NCBI GenBank assembly: GCA_008508345.1
Contig: QNGE01000839.1
Span: 124,001 to 188,000 of the forward strand
Reading direction: 5' to 3'
Source: Paragonimus westermani
Lineage: Eukaryota > Platyhelminthes > Trematoda > Plagiorchiida > Troglotrematidae
Length of the DNA: 64,000 bases
Shown here: piece by piece, positions 22,851-36,424 of the stretch
Position numbering within the stretch: the first letter of the stretch is position 1
Layout of the letters: each line of letters starts with the position of its first letter
The notes under the pieces: generated by a model
Databases searched by the model: none
The model's input: only the letters and a program-made list of their open reading frames with translations
Told to the model about the DNA's origin: nothing
Position numbers and translations under genes: made by a program

Positions 22851-25800
22851 TAAAAATTGACGTCAACACAAGGTTTTGTATGATTGCTATGCCAAGTGTT
22901 CGGTTTTTGGACAATGACCTCGACGAACACCACTATTGTGTGAATGCGATCGCCTGTTCCGATGCATGCTTGAATGTGCCCAGTCGGTGACCATACATAT
23001 ATTTGTCTCCTATATATATCCAACAATTTCTGACAGGCTGATTCTGGTGCTTCGGTCTTGCTACTTAGTTTTTCTGTCCGACATACTGCTTGAAGCGAGT
23101 AGTACGCCCAAACAGTTGAGGCTTGGTCATTACTGTTCTAGTCACGATTGCGATGTAGCTTAAGTGGCTCATTGAACATGAACACGATCGTTCTGTAAAC
23201 TGTGAACAGTGTATGACTTTCGTAGCGTTGCTGACCAGGTGGATGTCTGAATGTCGTTTGTCATATTGAAGTCTCGTTGCAAAAGTCGAAACGGATGGTC
23301 AGATTGAATTGTTGTGAAAATTGTTGGACTGCCCGGCGTCACGTTCGTAATTTGTCATGACGAGCCACATCTGACTGATGTTTGGCCATTCAGAAACTTT
23401 TTGTCCGTTGACTTGATGCTTCACAATGCGTTGTCATACGCGCGGAGTGAGTGAGCACGAAGGTAGTGAAATTCATCTAGGTGTGCTGTACAACAGCAAA
23501 CATGAGGACCCTCCTCTGGCTACAGTGACTCAACTTAAAGATGTACTTTTCCCTAACAGTGAAAGAGAACAACCACCAACCGACTGACTCAATGGCAAGA
23601 TGTTTTCAATGTAGATGTAATCTGTATGTATTGATACGGCGTTCACGCGAAACTGTCAGGCCCCTAGCTGCAGAATGGTTAAAGAAGTGGAATTTTCATA
23701 TCTGCGTTGATATGTGGTATCGATTTGGTTGTCATGATTGTGACAACGGTAGCAATTCGGTGAATTTCCCTCCTGCGATGTGTAACTAACTTATGGTCAT
23801 CTGTCCACAATAGTATGCCCAGAGTTGAGCATGAATAGATGAGGGTGTGGATGTAGTCGCTGTTCACCTCAAAAGTGGTGGAGGATATTGCTGAAAGAAT
23901 AAGTTTATCAGAAGAAAAGTAAGCAGCGAAGCTGGCGCGAATAGCACTTTTATCCGACGAGCAAACTAACAAAGACATCCATCTTGGCAGAGAAGAACTA
24001 CCATTATACCCAACAGAAATGTCGCTTGGTCCATAGTTTGTGAGCAAGTTACAGCTTGAGACCATAGGGACAATATTCAATGGCTGGTGATTTCGGTGAA
24101 TAATACCTGTCAATACAAATTAGGGAATATGATGAACATCCCGGTTTTATGATTCCCTCGATTGATGGTGATTCTGAAAATTATATCAACTTCTGACAAA
24201 CTGCTTACTCACAGTAAGTCTCGTTACTAGCCAATTAAAACGAAAAATATCGAGAAACCGGTGATTTCTAATACAGCAACGGCATGACCTATTCCCAATT
24301 CCGCAACTAATGAATGATATAAAAAGGTACGCACGTCTTGTTTCGACTCAGCTGAACTCTCATTAACACGTTTCAATTCTGAAGATGTGGTTTGAACATT
24401 TAAGTTAGGAGGTTCACTCCCAATGACTGAATGACTTGAAATGCTAATCAAAATTAGAACGTCCCGAACTTGTTGAAGCAACATGCAGTCTGATGTTTCA
24501 GAGCACAGTCTGTTCAGAACAGACTGACCACCCACCTTATGCGTCATGGCTTATATGCATTTGGCGAAGAGAGTAAGCTATCGCTTGATATTGTCCATTG
24601 CTTCTTAAGTGGGTCTTGAAAGTAACATACGCTTGAGTTCCTTCGCACTGTTCCTCGAGTTTATTTCCTACTCCGTGTGTGACGTTAATCGCACGTGTAA
24701 CAACTCTCTCACGATTTGGCCGCACTTTTAATACACTTCTTGTACTCCATCTGTTGTTATGTACGACAGTGTTCCTGGTTCTTCTGACCACTTTTAATGA
24801 TATCAATTAGAGACATATCCTGAAACCGGTAATTGTCACCTATTTTATTTCTGCTGAAAGTTTGACTTCTGGCTGATTGGCACACCCATACCATCGTATG
24901 CAACATGCGCTTATAAGCCGGTAACTGATTTATTCAAAATCCGCTGAACCACTGTACCCACTGGTCAGTTTTTCTACGCACATTTAGCCATTCATTGTTC
25001 TCAACCTGTTTATTGTTTAATACGAATATCGTCCAAAGCCAACGACACCTCATATGTCAAGCAACAACTTACTTCCTTTTAACCCTCCCGTACTTCAATT
25101 CTCATCCAGTCCCCATCATTTACCACAATGCGACTTCCTTCCTTCATCAATAACCGAATGACTTCATCGTATCAGTACAATGCATTCTGAAATCTCGTAA
25201 GTTGTGTCGCTTGTCTCAAACCCAAGTTTGCAGCATGTGGCGCTCCCAGGCAGTCCAGATTTGCCATAGATGGGAGTGATTAGCTATAAACTACGACTCG
25301 ACCAAAGGACAACCGCAATTTCACTGAGGGAATGGTGGCCTAGGTGCCATAAGATTTGGATCTAGTGGAACATTCGTACAGGGAAGTTTGACAACTTAAT
25401 GATAGAGAGAATAAAGAAAGGGCAAGGTATAGCCAGTTCTGGTTCACAAATGTCAATCGTGGAGTGGGACCAACCATATCAGCGGAAGTGTTCCTAAGTA
25501 AGGTATGTTGGAACCGACAACAACAGTAATAAAATCAGCCCAAAAATTATGGAACGATCAAGTTTTTTCCATCAAAAACACATGAGCAAACAATCTGTGT
25601 AACGGTGAAATTGTGTTAACAATGGCCATTCAAACAGACCCAATTATTGAAATTAACGTAATTAGATTCGAACAGAACTTGAAGAGAAAAGTTTATTGTG
25701 CACATTTGAATTTTACACAGAAATTTTCACGATGGATATATGTAGATTTGTGTGTGTATGGCAATATGAGTGCAATTGGTAATGTTGGCTGGCACTTCAG

Positions 25801-27460
25801 AGTACACACGACGCCCGTTTTTAGTTGGCAGAGAATTAACTATGGAATAAAGGTTGGAGAACGTAGATTGCTGCAATTCGACTGACATCAAGTTTAGTCG
25901 AACGTTTTGCATCCAGATTACCGTGCTGTTCGCTCACTTTGAAGGAAGACACTAAGCACCAGCTTCTGTCTCACTACAGTTCATTATCGGTTAGTGTGAT
26001 CTGCCAGGTTGGAATTTTCCCCAGCCCCAATTGTTACTGGGTAGGTTTGTTAGGGCTTGTAACATCAACAAAAATCACTTCGCCATCACATCTGAAAACC
26101 TCTTATCCGTGATCTCGCATGATAATACAACCTGTCTTTTCAATACTGTGGACAAATATGTGATCAGGACATCTTAGGCGAAGTGGAACAACCGATTTAC
26201 TTGAATCAAGTAATAAATAGGTCTTTTGGCTTTCGGTTCATTGACTCAAAACAGGAGTGAGCCATTAACTCTTATAATGCCGTCGATATCTGAGCTCATT
26301 CAAGTAACTGTGTCTAAGGGTACTTGGGATGTGTTTTTACACGTGTGTATAGCGGTAAGCAGGATTGAGGATTGAAAAATAACTGAAGAAAGCTACACAC
26401 TGAACCGAGAACGAGGCAACCAGAAGAGCAAACTTTCACTGAACGCAAATAAAGCTGCTTCCACAGTCTTGATACGTGAAGGCCAATATTCTTTTAATCC
26501 CTAGAAAATGTGCACATCATATTGGTCTCTGCAACGGCGAGGCAATCATTTGCTACTGTAGTCATCAGTTTACAGCAAATCGTGGTTTGTCATTACAGTT
26601 TCACATAACCTTCAAAGTGTCTTGCCTTCAAAAAATTTTCATAACTGCCGATGACTGTTTGCAAAAACGCAACATCCACATTAGTATCATAGATTATGCC
26701 AGCTGAACTTAGGGCCAACTATGTCAGACTTCAAGCTAGAACTGTTCATGTTGAACTACAGATTAGTGAAAAGGTTTAGTACGATTCATCAATTCTTCTT
26801 CATCAAGGAATTCTGAAGGTTTTTTGTTTGACTTTCTATCGAAAATTTAATCATCATGAACGAATGTGTGAAAGGATCAAATTTTAACAGACTGATTTTT
26901 CGATTATGGATCTTCTACGAACAGTAACCATTGTTGCAAGGCACTTCAGTCACACATTAGGTATTGTGTCCAAGCACTCATATATAAAAGACCCCGTTGA
27001 ACCCAGAACCGAAGTAGAATGATGATTGTAGGCATTTTCAAACTTTTTAAACAACAAAAAGTACAACATCAAACCTTTCGATAATTAGGGAGTATTATTT
27101 CAAGTTTTACCTATAATCTTCAAATAAAACCCTGAACCATCATTTGTCACCATAAATCATAAGTGGAAAGAATGACTATGAAAATCTTAGCTTTTTACTA
27201 GTGAATGCAATCGACTGTTTGCAGAACAAGCAGAGGAACTGGGAAAGAAGGCTTTTAAATAATAACAGCAAGAGGCGTACAAATTTGAACACTCGAATTG
27301 AAGAAGAAACAACGTTGAATACTATAGTGGGTTTTAGCTGGACAGTATATTGTTGAAATTTCAATGATTCTCAGGCTTGCAAGAAGAAATCTTTTGTTAT
27401 TTATCCAAACTTGCATTTGACAACTCAGCAAGAGACAACGTCCTCATCCTTGACATAATC
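22851..27460. other. Mostly featureless; unrecognised minus-strand ORFs
   Basis: Three minus-strand frames lie close together at 23,679-24,113 (144 codons), 24,227-24,547 (106 codons, with a hydrophobic C-terminus) and 24,537-24,806 (89 codons). They could be exons of one gene, but I recognise no domain and can confirm no splice pair. The 25,330-25,590 stretch resembles 15.1 kb and may be a dispersed repeat. At 26,982-26,989 a plus-strand TATAAAAG lies 28 bases before ATGATG, but the frame ends after about 20 codons. Confidence 0.25.
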
Positions 27461-27673
27461 TTAGTCGTATTCACAATCTTCATCATCGTCTTCACAGTCC
27501 TCATCATCGTCTTCACAGTCTTCATCATCGTCCTCACACTCGTCATCGTCGTCATCATCGTCATGCTCATATGCTCCATTCTGCGACCGTTGTACTTCAT
27601 GACTGTAACCATTGAGCACACCTACTTGGAAGCAGAATAAACCAATCAGGATACACAACTGGTAGGATATCAT
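27461..27673 (-). CDS. Secreted Asp/Glu/Cys-repeat protein (70 aa)
   Basis: The first 22 or so residues form a signal peptide: a QLC motif, a hydrophobic core and CFQV, with a likely cut near LNG/YS. After a short linker, the last 34 residues contain 28 acidic residues and 4 Cys. An Asp run (7 residues) leads into three tandem copies of a 7-residue CEDDDED unit, so the Cys are spaced exactly seven apart. The signal-peptide DNA is clearly related to that of the 58.6 kb gene, and the leader and TATA box match as well. The protein is predicted to be secreted. A cation- or Ca-binding role, or pairing with a basic partner, is inference from composition. The Cys could form disulphides. No domain is recognised. 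The repeat is a 21-base minisatellite in the DNA and may vary in copy number. Confidence 0.6.
   Translation of the reverse strand: MISYQLCILIGLFCFQVGVLNGYSHEVQRSQNGAYEHDDDDDDDECEDDDEDCEDDDEDCEDDDEDCEYD
27462..27560 (-). repeat. 21-bp coding minisatellite
   Basis: Tandem 21-base units of the TCATCATCGTCTTCACAGTC type encode the CEDDDED repeat. Three clear units run into a GAC/GAT run coding the poly-Asp block. Expansion is in frame, so it changes protein length without breaking it. Confidence 0.65.
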
Positions 27674-27674
27674 T

Positions 27675-30600
27675 CTGAAACTGCCTAATGTATCTTGTTG
27701 TGAGCATTACTCTTTTATATTATTTCATACAGGACCGTGTGAAACCTTCCGCTGATGATCTTCATGAAAACGATCGGATTGGTTCAGACTAGTGAGCCAC
27801 TCAGTATTACCAAGTTTGTTCTGGTTGGTCTAAGGCTGAAGGTTGTTCATTCACAATGAAAATGTGGTTTTGGCTGCCGGTGCAGAAGACAAAGCAGCAT
27901 TATTTGTTGTGGTTGGTTATTTTCAGTAGCGCTTTAGTTGCTCAAATTTTGAACTTTGATTCACGGTTTTGCAAACGTTCAGCTTAGATGTAACGTGATA
28001 TATTATTCGACAAAAATCTAACTGCACGTTATATATATATATACATATATATATATATAGATGTATCTAAACATTGAGCGTCCTTTAATATAACACGTAG
28101 TGTTCTGACATTGTCGCACTTAGATTTTTTTAAGAAGTATAATGTGAAATCTGATCATTGTTGATTTTTCTGCCTTGATCCATATCCATTAGGGCAAATT
28201 ACGAAATCCAAGACTGAGGCTCGTTCCTAACATAGAACCCTCTAAAATTTACTCATCGAGGGTCACTGAATTTCATAGCAAACCCTAAAGAACTGAACGA
28301 TAAGAAACGCCTGGTTTATCGTAGCTGTTGAGAAACACCGCGTTGAATCCAGTAAAATGGTTGGTGCAGTTCATTTGCCAAACAGACAATACAGCTTAAT
28401 TGCATCACTTGGTAACAACAGGTTAATCAAATTCATTCTTAGCATTACTCAGATACCAGCATTGTTTACATGTGTCCATAAGTTTTGCTGCGGTTGATGT
28501 GGCTGATGGTTACAGAACTGGTCAACTCCCATGCACTAGGATAGAGATCACGTGACACTACACTACTGCCACAGTAAGCTGTCTGCCTCACACTCGGCAG
28601 ATATATTCACAAACCAGTCATATTGAATTAAGACAAAGCGCTATTCTACACTGGCCGATAGTCACTCATGAAAGCAACGACGCTACTAGAATAATCAATG
28701 TCAAACAAGTATGCCCGTGGTCCTATTGTTCTGGTCTCCGTCGGCATTTCTGTTCTTTTGATTCTTCACTGCACTGCTGTAGGTTTCGAATGGGGGGTTC
28801 ATGGAAGGTAATAAGTTCTTGAAAAGACTGACTGTCTGCTTCTGTTTACCAAGGTGATGAAAGTATCATGATTTTAGTATCAATACTAGTGGTGAAATCC
28901 TGTATTTACCTACTATATTTGTTTTGCTATATATACGTTACGTTGTTGCAATCCAGTCCAACAATGCTGTCTCCACACTTCCATGTATCAACCTAACCCG
29001 GAAGACAAGTAAGCAAATGCTATGCACTGCTATGGTCTGCACTTCTGTTTTACTTAACCGTATTCCACTTTAATGAACTGTAACTTATGCATACGGTTGT
29101 TTTGAGTACACGAACAGTTTCAACACCGAGAAGGTGTGCAACATATCATCAATCCAAACATTTATCACCAGTTCTTTTCTCTGATGAACCAGTTTTCCTG
29201 TGCTCTCATCAATCGGAAGCAAACAGAGTGGGAGACTTTTGATGAGTTTTATTCCATACAACTTTCGTGGATTGCAGCTTCAGTGTTTTCATTTTGTTCT
29301 CCCTCTTCCATTAAAATCGGTCCCATAACAAGGTTTCTATTCTTGACTGTCAAGTGCTGATTTTCTCTGCTCGTTCTTCACCTTACCACAAAAATGTTAA
29401 CTTCCAGTATTTTAGTACTGACTCAAGAACGGACAAGAGTTGACAAGGAAAACACAAGGCTGTTAACTGCATTATGCGCTAGTAATGCCACCTTTTGTCA
29501 AGATAATGCACATCCTCGGCCGGAGACAACGAATCACTTGTGTGAGTCGTATAAACGTATGATTTCCCAGAACAATTTGAGGAATTGTGTGCGATGCATC
29601 TACCTATACAGTGATACTAATTCATAAATATAGCTACCGCAACAGCATGAATGATGTCAGTTTTATAGAAGTCCACAAAATTAACAAAGTGTTTTTATAC
29701 TATTCGTCTCGAATAGAATGACGACGGATGAAACAGTTTCCTTCAGGTTGGCTATTGTGTATTTCTGCCGTTCATAGAGTTATGACTTTTAGGGAGTATC
29801 ACAGTTCTGTCTGGAGGGAACACCTGAAGGTCAAAGTTTCCGTTGGGTGTCTCAAGATTTTTGCTATGACATTTTTATGGCCCTATCAGAATTTCGTCAT
29901 GGCGTTCCGACGTCTTTCAAGCACAAATATTGTGTCTCTAAAGTGTAATCTACGTTCGGAAGGATGTGTCAGTTTCCAGCTACCAAGCCCGCGAAATTGA
30001 CTGCGCCGGTCAACTGACCATTACGAACCCAGACATATGGTTGAATTATTGATGCATATATACGCGTCGTGGATTTAGTGACTGAGTGCACGACTTGATT
30101 GAGGTGGACAATATTACTTTGAAAAGTAATACGACCAAATGCTCTCAGGCAAAAGCTACGATACAGACTAAAGATAGAATTCAAAATCATACTGAATGAA
30201 ATGCAGATAGCGGAGAACATATCCAACTTCAGTCTAGAGTATATAGGCAATTTTGATGTACACCTCTTGTTCACGCAGAAGTGAAACATTAAATATATCT
30301 CCAACCAACAAAATGGCATATCACACTATCTGCTTCAACGTACACCGTCCGCTTCCAATTTCCAGTTCGCACAGGCCACGGTTGTGAGTGATTCAATATC
30401 TTATAGCTTGTTACACCAATCTAGACAGATATTTCAGCTCATCGTCTGGAAATTAAGCCCAACCAAGCCAACAGAGTTTTGTAAACCAATTCGTGAACAG
30501 ACATTTGGGCCAACCTCGTCAACTGGGTTGGATAAACGATTAAATGGATGAGCATGCATGCATAAAAACAATATGATTTGGTGGTTAGATTGTAGGGAGT

Positions 30601-32440
30601 TCAAAATTAAACAACCAGTTCATCAAAATTTGACGAGTCAAATATCAATTTCATGCAACAGAAAACTCATGATTTACAAGTCTCACAATCCTAGGTGTGT
30701 AGCCGGCAATAGGGAACATTCTCCAAAATACGCCACATCACCAAAATCGTGCGAGAGATGAACAGAGACGGTTACGTTATCCGAAAAGCTCGATAATTTG
30801 ATTTACGTTACTAGCCAGAAATAGGATACGCGCATGGCAGATAAACTACAGATTAGAGACATAACTCGAGATCATGCTGAATGAAAGTCAGATTGCGAAG
30901 AACGCAGGCAAATTATTTGCCACGAGAGAAACTGATTGTATGACAGCTTAAATCAAATTAATCTTGGTTCCACTGTTAGTCAAATTCTGATTACTTTATA
31001 CAGTGTGAGAGATGAGTGTGGTTGGTGCATTACACTCATTCCCAATGCCGAGTGGATTCACAATATCCACATATCCCTATTCACGACCATCTGTCTGATA
31101 GTACCACACTGCGAACCCAGCATGCCTGTGTACACTTCAATGGTTACCACTAGCCACACTCACATGGCTGTTCACGATATCTTAGACGTCGCGAACTCGT
31201 GTGTACCGATTACCCAAACCGGGGCAACAACTTCATCAATGAGTACAGTGGAAACACTGCTCAATCTCTGCTGAGTCCATCACTGTCAATACCACATATC
31301 AACTGTTTAACACGATTTGTAATCACAATTGAACCTTTATCCCTTAGATTACCAGAAAACGGTCCTTCATCCATATAGTGGTAACATTAACTGTGGATTA
31401 ATGCAATCTGTTGTTTATTTGCGCGAATAAACCATCTTTGCCCACAGCATATCGCACACAATCCAACAGATTTGTGAACAGCGACACCAAACCCATGTTT
31501 TGGGTTGTTTCGCATGGAATGTTTCGAGCCGTGACCGCTTCCCCCTGTCAATTCTCCTCTTCAAAAACGCTGTACTGACGGATGTGTCATTTGCTGTGCG
31601 ACACTACTGATCCATGTAGATAACGGAACAGCGTTACCTAATGGGGGACTACGCTACGTCAGTCCAGCTTGCAAACTAACTTGTTAATGAACTTACATGG
31701 AGTTGTACTAATGTGAGGACAAACTGAATGGGGCCTACGCGTGCGAATCTGGTGTCCTCATAATACACTTCAGATGAAATAGATTGCGTTTGAAAAAAGA
31801 GCAGCTATGGATTAGGGGTGAGAGTCTGTGAGGCAAGTAAGCGAACCTACAAGTACAACTGTTCTAAGGACAGTTGAGTCCGAGTAAACTTGTCGAAGTA
31901 AATGTATGGACTATGTTACTTATGATCTGCCTACGGCATCAACGAATTTTCAACACCATTGCTGACTGTTTCTATTCTCTATCATAATTCGACTTATTCT
32001 AAATGTGATTTCACTCCCTCAACCATATCCAATTAGACAACAACTATTCACTCATATTCAGCCTTATTGTTCCCTCGTTGTCACTTACTAAACAGATTCG
32101 GTGGTGAGCATCAACCCGCAACACAGGGGGTTAACGGTTCGATACTACTTTCTGGTTTTCACTGTCACGAAGTGTCCGATTGAGAGTAATCATCAAGGTA
32201 ACGCTGTAGGATAACTCCTAATAATAACCGATACACGAAACACAATGTGAATTCTCCCGTCATCTTCTGCGTTTCCCGTTGTTTCTTTTCATTATAATTT
32301 TGACTGAGTCCACCATACCGATTATTCTGTATGGACAGGAAGGTCGGTCAGTAGGAGCTGATTATTCGCTGTTCGAGATGCATGAAAGAATTTCGTTATT
32401 AGATCGAGAATAGCTGTCAGTGCTTCTAGATATTTGCTTG
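27675..32440. other. Mostly featureless; AT-rich patch and a short repeat pair
   Basis: A TA dinucleotide run lies at 28,028-28,060. Segments near 30,157-30,215 and 30,845-30,905 share a diverged pattern (CAGA-TA-AGA ... CATnCTGAATGAAA ... GCAGA) in the same orientation and may be remnants of one repeat. Frames 29,969-30,319 (minus) and 30,936-31,274 (plus) exceed 110 codons but show no motif. Confidence 0.3.
27711..27720 (-). promoter_or_regulatory. TATA box of the 27.5 kb acidic-peptide gene
   Basis: The minus strand reads ATATAAAAGA, 37 bases before the ATG. The leader between them (CTCACAACAAG ... TTCAGA) matches the 58.6 kb gene leader (ATCACAACAGG ... TTCGGA). Confidence 0.6.
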
Positions 32441-32570
32441 ATTGGTGTCAACGTCAGGGTCGACAACGATATATCAGTGGTTAATACTAACGTATATCTG
32501 CCGAAAAACACAAGAGAGCAATGCAGCTCAAAGGTAGAGGAAATAGAGGAGAAAGGATGTTCAACTTCTG
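32440..32570 (-). repeat. Possible RTE LINE 3'-end fragment, very decayed
   Basis: The pattern ATATCAGTGGTTAATACTAA followed by an A/G-rich stretch parallels the start of the 33.7 kb fragment. Similarity is short and diverged. Confidence 0.35.
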
Positions 32571-33724
32571 CAGTAACATACTGCTCACCTTATTTGTATG
32601 AAAGTATGTCCTATTTTTGATAGAATGACGTTAATGCCGATTCGACTGATTGTTCACATTAATTCATTAACACTGATGGTCCACTGAGTTAAACTATTGT
32701 ATATTCCTAAGTTTATTAGCTAGATCAACATGAACACTGTAGATCAATATCGTATGCGCAAACAATATAAACAGATGGAAACGTGAACCTTAGTTCAAAT
32801 GTATTTGGTACATGCTTCTGCGTTAAAAGTGAGTATAATATAAGCAGAAATCGGATCTCATTGCTTTTTTCAAAACTGGGTGTCTGAAAAACACCCAGCT
32901 GACTTCAACCAGGTTTGGATGGCGTTCAGTTTGTATAAAGACGAAAGAACCTGTGCACACTGCAATAAGCTCAGAGCTACAGAAGAACAGGATGTAATCG
33001 TCAACAATGATGTCACTTACACTACTCGAAAATTCTACGGTGGTACGAATTCCGAATATTATTAACGGCCGGTACAATGTTAGAAGGCATATGGAAATCT
33101 AGCTTCTTCTCAGCTATAATCATGCGAACCAACCAACTCTGACTAGATTTCTTAGCATCGAATAACAAGTTGAACACCACTGTCTAAATGGTTTGATTCG
33201 ACTAGTTGTGTCAGTATTTATGAACAGTCTTAGCTCACAAAGAAGACAGTCGAAATTCCCTTCATGTTCTGAAATATATCTTATCTGTTAGAATCTACAA
33301 CAGGGTGGATATCAAACTTCATGCTCCGATTCTGAATGCGCTAATCAGTGTCTTATTTTGGGTACAAAAGCTGCTAACAAGTGCCAACCAAATTACATCT
33401 TTATATAGTACTGTTTTATGGGTTGATCGACCAAAATTATCCAAAAATGTGTGACATTAAAATGCGAATTATATTGACTATGATCTATATAGTCAATGTC
33501 AATGTTTGCCGAAGACTGGGCGAATTTCGCTTTTATATATAATCCATTATCTTCTGAGTTCATATATAGTTATGGAAACTAGTAATCCTTTCAAATGTGG
33601 CGTTCTATGAGCTGGTATTCCAACATTCGTGCACACACACTTATTGCAACTGACGAAATAATTAGACTGTTTAATACCCGGTGGTACATTTCCAGTGTGA
33701 TAAGTGCTGCCTTGGAAACAGGAT

Positions 33725-34065
33725 AATCATCAGCATCATCATCATCATCATCATAATCATCATCATAGACAGCAATACATCAGTGGTTAACACTAATGCT
33801 TAAATGCCACACAACCATGAAGAAAAAGCAAACCCTATATAGAAAGAGAGAAGGAAAAAGAAGGGAACGGGAAGGGACCTAACTACTGAAAATGACTACG
33901 TCCATATTCAAACATTCAGCATCAAGGTGCCTACACCTTGCAAACAACACAACCGAGCTGCAAGGATAATCTCGTTGAAGTATATCTCGATTACAAGAGT
34001 AATAGACATCCAGACTCTGAATATATTACTAATTGAAACGAAGTTACTGCTTTCAAAGAAGGTTG
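33725..34065 (-). mobile_element. 5'-truncated RTE LINE 3' end, inverted
   Basis: On the minus strand this matches the 3' untranslated end of the RTE LINE at 55.3-55.63 kb: TTCTTTGAAA, then GCACCTTGATGCTGAATG, a pyrimidine-rich tract, a GTGTGGCA(C/T)TTAA stretch, CACTGATGTA, and a terminal ATG-repeat run. The terminal trinucleotide array is at 33,732-33,767, as RTE-type LINEs often end in short tandem repeats. Confidence 0.7.
33730..33767. repeat. CAT trinucleotide microsatellite
   Basis: A nearly pure CAT run interrupted by one TAATCAT. It forms the 3' end of the inverted LINE fragment. Confidence 0.8.
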
Positions 34066-34954
34066 CAGTATGTGTCGTTCAATGACCTCATTTGAGGTGT
34101 CACTGACAAAATCGATAGAGAAACGACAGCAGAGGACTATTTCAGTGTCAAGCTCTCACCATCGAACAAAACTCCAATTTGCAGTATTTTCCTCCTTAAT
34201 TGTGTCACAAACCTAAAGTTCACCTTAGCCTCAATTGTTAAAATCATTGCGCACTCAATTTTATAAATCACGTTTCAATTTTTGTGTCGTGTCCTACGAT
34301 TTGAGACCAGCCTCCCAAATTGTTCGTATCCTGGCTGAAGCATGTGCCAGAAAATATTTCGCAGTATCATCAATGGGAACTTGAGGAATATAGACAGAAT
34401 GGCTAAAAAACCTTGAAATGCCAACTTATTAATTTGAAGTGAATTTAGTGAACTTAATAGCCAATCATTCTATCGAACTGGGAAGAATACTCCAAAGCAC
34501 GATTAGTTGTACGGGGAAGTGAGAATCATGCTCCTGTGTGAGAAAACGTATGACAAAATGCGAGCAGGATGAATATTACAACAAACGACTACAACTATCA
34601 CACACGCGTAGCGTACGAAGAGCTGTTCATGAAGAGGATGCTATTCAAGTATTGACTGAGTTAAAGATTAACAGTGAGCGGTATACTAGTCACGAAAGAT
34701 GACAAAGCACTAGGCAAGCTTTCGTGAGACAAATACGTGCCCCAGTGTCCCATTAACATCACACTGTGAGCGGAAGAATTTTTCGAGCAAACATCAACTT
34801 AAGCAAATACACCGGAAAATGTAGTTCAGTGTTCGCCAACGATAAACTGATCAGACTAAAGTGAGGTAGTTTTCTCAATGATCACTAGAGTTGCATTAGA
34901 AAAACGTGACCGGAATTGCAGTTACGACGGTCGCAATTATATGTATCACTGATT
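34066..34954. other. No recognisable feature
   Basis: No open frame of note and no repeat I recognise. Confidence 0.45.
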
Positions 34955-35950
34955 GGCTACAGTGGTAGCGAAATTCCATTTGAGTGCGACTTTTTGAGTA
35001 TAGCTGGCTGGATAGAAAAGCTGCGATCTAATGTGAGTAATGTTCAAACCAAAATGTGAGACGTACTCGCAAGCGCAAGTATTTGGAAATTTCCATGTGT
35101 TGTTTCAGTCCTAATTAGTGCGAGATCGTTGGGACAAGATGACTGTCTCAAAAAAGAGTAGAAGGTTTTCTAATCACGACCGTTGCAATGATTCGTGTTA
35201 TTAACGAGCTCTAATCGAAGCCGACTGGGAATTCGACGAATTTGTTACAGCTTCAATCAGTTATGAATTATATTCAAGTTATACGACTTATCGTATCAAG
35301 GAATACTGTGGGTATAATTTGTTGAGAGGTCATAATCCTGCTCTCATCGACTGGAGACAACAGAACAGCTATCCTGACCCTCTCGGGATGCTATTGGAAA
35401 ACCCGATGCAAATGTCGCACTGGCAAACAAGGTTACACGACGAAAGCGTCTTTACTGCTGTAGTCCAAACCAAAAGAAGGTTGTACAAAATTGATTGAAA
35501 TTAACAAGATCGAAACTCCTCATTTCTAAAGGCGCGGACTGAAATATGTATTTGTTAGCCCGGCAGCTGCAGTGGAATGTGAGTAAGGTTCAACTTATAT
35601 ATACCCATGCCACCACACAATATCGTCGATTGGAATGTGGCTCATTCGGTTTACCATTAACTGGAGTTGAATTTATAGAGAATCCCTGGGAATGAAGTCA
35701 ACATTCTAGCTGAAATCTGGAAATCTGATCACTACTTACCGGCGAGAGTTGGTGGGCTTTTGCATATGACGATTTGGTCTTGACGAATGTGTGGTCACTG
35801 AGGCAGTGGCTGAACATGCTTGCCTTACGGAGGACGGCTGGCAGGCGTATGCGTCGCTGACGAACCATAACAAGAGCGAAACTCTAGTCGAATGATTCAC
35901 TTTTGAAGGTCTAAATTAATTGCAACCGCTTCGATGATTTGAGCGTAATA
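34955..35950 (+). repeat. Cluster of decayed HHR-SINE relics
   Basis: At 34,955-35,045 there is a SINE tail (GGCTGG ... GCGATCTAATGTGAGTAATG). Around 35,100-35,250 a weaker match holds ACGAGCTCTAATCGAAG. At 35,775-35,950 a head-to-ribozyme relic keeps CTGACGA (35857-35863), GAAA (35878-35881) and GTC (35887-35889), while stems I and II no longer pair. Confidence 0.45.
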
Positions 35951-36144
35951 TTCGACTGGTATAATCCGAAATAATCTAAACTGGGGGGTATCCGGGATAC
36001 TGCCGAACGAACTAGTTGTTTTGCTGCTTTGACTTCTAATGGAGTCATGGTCATGAGCTCATGAAACCCATGGTGCGAGACAGACGTCACGACAGTGCTC
36101 AGAACCGAATATGACTGTTTTTACGTGATACATTAGTCATAATG

Positions 36145-36310
36145 TCAATGAAGGTCGGTCGCGCGGTAGCGAACGCGATTGCTGTTTGAGAACTTGGCCG
36201 TAGTTTCAGTCCCCACCGTAAAAGCATTATTGACGAGCTGTGTCACTGTTGAAAAACTCCAGTATACTACTTCCATTCGAAATGACTCACTCGACAGCCT
36301 ACCAATTTCG
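36145..36310 (+). repeat. Decayed HHR-SINE relic
   Basis: A tRNA-like head (GGTCGCGCGGTAGCGAACGCG, then AGTTTCAGTCCCC) is followed by TTGACGAGCT, the diverged ribozyme start. Confidence 0.4.
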
Positions 36311-36424
36311 AGTGCTCGCCCATTCATATAAACTGAAATTATCATTCACCACCAAGAATATGGCTCATAAAATTAAGAATTTCCTTACTTCTAACCTGGA
36401 GCGAAGTCTTGAGGTCATCGTTTC

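Noticed and set aside
26982..27080. Fifth acidic-peptide promoter and gene on the plus strand
   Set aside because: A TATAAAAG lies before ATGATG, but the frame ends after about 20 codons without an acidic tail, and the leader does not match.
27377..27640. Plus-strand hydrophobic ORF with Ile/Val/Phe repeats
   Set aside because: It is the antisense shadow of the Asp/Cys repeat gene. The minus strand has the signal peptide, TATA box and paralogue.
33470..33500. Short palindrome ATTGACTAT/ATAGTCAAT
   Set aside because: The arms are only about 10 bases in AT-rich DNA, with no second copy, so chance is sufficient.
33730..33767. CAT run as an acidic or His-rich coding repeat
   Set aside because: It is the terminal microsatellite of an inverted LINE 3' end, and no open frame with a start runs through it.
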